Part shown: positions 14,018 through 16,270 of the stretch, piece by piece | Position numbering within the stretch: position 1 is the first letter of the stretch | How the letters are laid out: every line of letters begins with the position of its first letter | Assembly: GCA_934552855.1 (NCBI GenBank) | Contig: CAKTEU010000038.1 | Location: forward strand, 1-16,270 | Length of the DNA stretch: 16,270 nt | Reading direction: 5' to 3' | From: an uncultured Eubacteriales bacterium | GTDB lineage: Bacteria; Bacillota; Clostridia; Oscillospirales; Acutalibacteraceae | The notes under the pieces: model-generated | Seen by the model: the letters and a program-made list of their open reading frames with translations, nothing else | Databases searched by the model: none | What the model was told of the DNA's origin: nothing | Position numbers and translations under genes: made by a program

Positions 14018-14052
14018 CCGCCCGGTCCGTCAAAACTTGGCAGTTATTTTTT
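14015..14052 (+). terminator. Rho-independent terminator after the small peptide gene
   Basis: TAACCGCC (14015-14022) pairs with GGCAGTTA (14039-14046) with one internal mismatch, the A-run before it pairs with the T-run, and six T's follow (14047-14052). The stem begins at the stop codon itself. Confidence 0.8.
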
Positions 14053-14141
14053 AGCTTATAAGTATTGAGGACAACCGCATTAAGCGAAGCCTTTTTACAT
14101 TTATATTATAGTCGTTTATCAAACAGAAGTCAAGTTTTATT

Positions 14142-14804
14142 ATGGATAACATTATGAACATCAAAGAAAAAGCAATAGGCTGCGTTGAAGCACTCAAAAA
14201 AGAATATCCGGATGCAATCTGCTCACTTGAAGCAAAAGACCCTTTGCAGCTTCTCATTGCAACCCGTCTTTCAGCTCAGTGCACCGACGCAAGGGTTAAT
14301 CTTGTAACTCCGGCTCTTTTTGAAAAATATCCGACTCTTGATTCGTTTTGCAATGCCGATGTTTCAGACATTGAAAGGCTTATTCATTCCTGCGGCTTTT
14401 TCAGGGCAAAGGCAAAGGACATTGTCGGCATGGCGCAGAAAATAAAATCTGAATTTGGAGGTCAGGTTCCGGACAGCATTGAAAAGCTGATATCTCTTCC
14501 CGGTGTCGGACGTAAAACGGCGAATCTTATTATGGGTGATGTTTATAAAAAGCCGGCTGTTGTTGCTGATACTCATTTAATACGTATATCAAATTTACTC
14601 GGTCTTGTTTCTTTTAAAGACCCATATAAAGTTGAGCTGCGGCTCAAAGAGATTCTTCCTCCTGAGGAAAGCAACAATTTTTGTCACCGTATCGTTCTTC
14701 ACGGAAGGGCAGTTTGCGTTGCAAGAAGGCCGGCGTGTGAACGCTGCTGTTTGAGTGATTTTTGCGATTTTTATGCCGCCGATAAAAAAGATAAAAAAAT
14801 TTGA
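14142..14804 (+). CDS. nth: Endonuclease III (oxidised-pyrimidine glycosylase/AP lyase)
   Basis: A 220-residue HhH-GPD glycosylase that removes oxidised pyrimidines and nicks the abasic site. The helix-hairpin-helix ISLPGVGRKTAN has catalytic Lys125, and the catalytic Asp143 is in VVADTHLIR. The [4Fe-4S] cluster is complete: Cys192-X6-Cys199-X2-Cys202-X5-Cys208. Length matches the family (about 210). Two ATGs compete, 14142 and 14154 (Met5); neither has a strong ribosome site, though GGATAA lies 7-8 nt before the second. It follows the small peptide terminator and so needs its own promoter in 14053-14141, which I cannot assign firmly. The tRNA promoter begins 10 bp after its stop. Confidence 0.96.
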   Translation: MDNIMNIKEKAIGCVEALKKEYPDAICSLEAKDPLQLLIATRLSAQCTDARVNLVTPALFEKYPTLDSFCNADVSDIERLIHSCGFFRAKAKDIVGMAQKIKSEFGGQVPDSIEKLISLPGVGRKTANLIMGDVYKKPAVVADTHLIRISNLLGLVSFKDPYKVELRLKEILPPEESNNFCHRIVLHGRAVCVARRPACERCCLSDFCDFYAADKKDKKI

Positions 14805-14813
14805 AAAAAACTA

Positions 14814-14842
14814 TTGACAAATGGCGAGGGTTATAATATAAT
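14814..14842 (+). promoter_or_regulatory. Consensus promoter of the tRNA operon
   Basis: TTGACA (14814-14819) and TATAAT (14837-14842), 17 bp apart: a perfect consensus, as expected for stable RNA. A second TATAAT at 14832 is too close to the -35. Transcription would start near 14849, about 23 nt before the first tRNA. Confidence 0.9.
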
Positions 14843-14871
14843 ATGCAAGCGTTGTAAAACGGCGCCGACGT

Positions 14872-14948
14872 GGCGGCATAGCTCAGTTGGCTAGAGCATT
14901 CGGTTCATACCCGGAGTGTCGTAGGTTCGAATCCCACTGCCGCTACCA
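14872..14948 (+). tRNA. tRNA-Met (CAU)
   Basis: Complete cloverleaf: acceptor GGCGGCA/TGCCGCT (G-T first pair), D-arm GCTC/GAGC, anticodon stem TTCGG/CCGGA with loop TTCATAC (anticodon 14906-14908), T-loop TTCGAAT and encoded CCA. The anticodon stem lacks the three G-C pairs of initiator tRNA, so it is an elongator tRNA; a lysidine-modified tRNA-Ile2 cannot be fully excluded. The T-stem GTAGG/CCCAC contains an A-C mismatch (14923 with 14935), which is odd. Confidence 0.93.
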
Positions 14949-14998
14949 TTTTTAGTGATAGAAAGAGCGGCTTTCACGTCTCTTTTGAATATTTATAT

Positions 14999-15073
14999 GG
15001 CCCGGTGGTCAAGCGGTTAAGACACCGCCCTTTCACGGCGGTAACACGAGTTCGATTCTCGTCCGGGTCACCA
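14999..15073 (+). tRNA. tRNA-Glu (UUC)
   Basis: Acceptor GGCCCGG/CCGGGTC, anticodon stem CCGCC/GGCGG with loop CTTTCAC (anticodon TTC), T-loop TTCGATT and encoded CCA at 15071-15073. It lies 50 nt after tRNA-Met in the same transcript. Confidence 0.95.
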
Positions 15074-15081
15074 AGCAAGCT

Positions 15082-15117
15082 GTTGCAAAAGGGATTTCCC
15101 TTTGCAACGGCTTTTTT
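15082..15117 (+). terminator. Rho-independent terminator of the tRNA operon
   Basis: GTTGCAAAAGGG (15082-15093) pairs with CCCTTTGCAAC (15098-15108) around ATTT, one A bulged, followed by GGC and six T's (15112-15117). This closes the two-tRNA operon. Confidence 0.92.
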
Positions 15118-15761
15118 GTTTTATAAAATATCTATTATCTCTTATTTATTATCTTTTATCTATTATCTTGGGTTAGAACAGTGAAAACGGCAGATTACCA
15201 AAGAATAACGTTCGGTTTACTTCGTAGGGGTCGGACCTGTGCCGACCCAAGAACCAAACTGTTTGCACCACATAAATTTGTTGCAAAACGGTAAGGTTTA
15301 ATTCGTAGGGGAGTCTCGCGAGGCTCCCGTGGGATTTTGCCTTTTGTACCGTATTAATTCTTACGAAACCGTGCGGTTTAACCTTGGCTCCCTCCTGTGA
15401 GGGAGCTGTCGGCTGTGCCGACTGAGGGAGAGATTTTTTTACGCTAACGCCGCATTAAACCCACGCTCCCTCCGGCACTGCGTTCCACCTCCCTCACAGG
15501 AGGGAGGCAAAATTAAACCGCAAGATTTCATATAAATTTTTGTGCTGCAAAAGGGTAAATCCCACGGAAGCCTTGCGAGACTCCCATACGGTTATAATTC
15601 TATGTTTGCACCTTAAAAAACGGTTTCGCAAATTTGTATACAAAAACCAAACAATTGTTTATAATTTTATATGCTGCAAGCGGTAACGTTCATGGGTCGG
15701 CACGGGTCCGACCCGTACTAAATCAGTCTTTTTATTTGCCCGTGTGCTTAAACCCAATGCC
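15118..15761. other. Gene-free region of stacked palindromic repeats
   Basis: No gene is seen. In order it contains a 14-bp tandem repeat (TATTATCT at 15133, 15147, 15161), the GGGTCGG palindrome (15228-15248), GGGAG/CTCCC around CTCGCGAG (15309-15328), AAACCG/CGGTTT (15366-15379), the CTCCCTCC foldback (15386-15508), a worn TTGCGAGA palindrome (15566-15585), another GGGTCGG palindrome (15694-15714), and the half unit leading into foldback copy C. Several repeats share a CGTAGGGG or CCCATACGG edge. Confidence 0.65.
15386..15508. repeat. CTCCCTCC foldback repeat (two opposed halves)
   Basis: The left half contains the hairpin CTCCCTC-CTGT-GAGGGAG (15388-15405) and GTCGGC-TGT-GCCGAC (15408-15422). 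The right half is a diverged inverted copy with CCTCCCT/AGGGAGG (15488-15494 with 15501-15507). The ends form a 123-bp inverted-repeat structure of the kind commonly seen as a dispersed repeat in gut Clostridia; that family recognition is from memory. No coding content. Confidence 0.65.
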
Positions 15762-16270
15762 ACTCCGTTCGGGGTTACTTTTGTCAATCATCACAAAAGT
15801 AACCAAAAAGACTTTTATAAGTACGCCGCAAGGTCGGACGAAACGAGAATTTTGCGGGGGAAAAATTCCGTTATCGTCCTCTAATGCGGCTACACATCAG
15901 ATTGTGCTATCTCACCATAAGAAAACATCAATCCGTTATTCTTTTAAACCACACTCTGTTATGGTTTAAAATCAGCGTATACTAAAAATCAGATTTTATC
16001 TTTTATCTGCTCACGGATTTTTTGTGCAGGGCTTTACGTCTTGAAATTTATAAAGGTCAACCTTTATAAAAAAACTAACCTGCCCTTCAGCAGAAAGCTG
16101 CGATTGGAATGGAATCACTTTAAGCTTTTGCCTATGTAAATTGAATCGCTTGTCACGTTTCCTTTTTGTAGTCGAGCAGCGTCCAAAGGTACTTTGCCTT
16201 TATATCTGCTTATTGGTAGGTGCAATGAATGGCACTAAATTTTCTTTTTCCCCCGCAAAAGAAAATTTTG
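15762..16270 (+). repeat. Foldback repeat, copy C (truncated by window end)
   Basis: Same orientation as copy B and nearly identical over 15771-15990 and 16140-16270, with a different interior at 16031-16084. That interior contains a 10-bp hairpin TTTATAAAGG-TCAA-CCTTTATAAA (16047-16070) absent from the other copies. The window ends just after the inner inverted repeat, before the right terminal repeat. The left end joins directly to the half unit CCACTCCGTTCGGGGTTA. Confidence 0.85.

Overview
The window is a replication-origin region of a low-to-moderate GC Firmicute, most likely a gut-type Clostridia of the Oscillospiraceae/Ruminococcaceae kind. This rests on the conserved order dnaA, dnaN, S4 protein, recF, remB, gyrB, gyrA, on RemB itself, on an LCP wall-ligase gene, on strong AGGAGG-type ribosome sites and on the many palindromic intergenic repeats. 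Genus is not decided. Both window ends lie inside copies of one repeat in opposite orientation, so this may be a complete contig broken at repeats.

Layout. 1-530: a truncated foldback repeat (copy A). 531-812: hairpin-rich spacer and hairpin array 1. 813-2006 (-): LytR-CpsA-Psr protein. 2007-2340: REP-like remnants and hairpin array 2. 2341-6923 (-): gyrA and gyrB. 7017-7599: complete 583-bp foldback element (copy B), followed by about 430 bp of smaller palindromes. 8026-9626 (-): remB, recF and a small S4 gene, tightly packed. 9684-9829: hairpin array 3, ending on the dnaN stop codon. 9830-12467 (-): dnaN and dnaA, with a probable oriC between them. 12588-14804 (+): an OGG1-type glycosylase, a 29-residue membrane peptide with its own promoter and terminator, and endonuclease III. 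14814-15117 (+): a tRNA-Met/tRNA-Glu operon with strong promoter and terminator. 15118-16270: a repeat-only tail ending inside foldback copy C.

How the genes fit together. The minus-strand genes cover initiation (DnaA), processivity (DnaN), gap repair (RecF) and supercoiling (gyrase). The plus-strand genes run the opposite way from the origin and include two base-excision glycosylases. Transcription of both sets leads away from oriC.

Most unusual points: (1) three arrays of short, sequence-variable hairpins joined by a nearly constant 7-nt linker (GTGAAAT or ATGAAGY on the mRNA strand), each 3' of a minus-strand gene; (2) a 583-bp foldback element with nested inverted repeats in three copies, one splitting remB from gyrB; (3) a DnaA whose recognition motif departs from RDHTT, next to an origin with repeated TGTTGAAAA words instead of TGTGGATAA boxes; (4) a self-contained transcription unit for a 29-residue membrane peptide.
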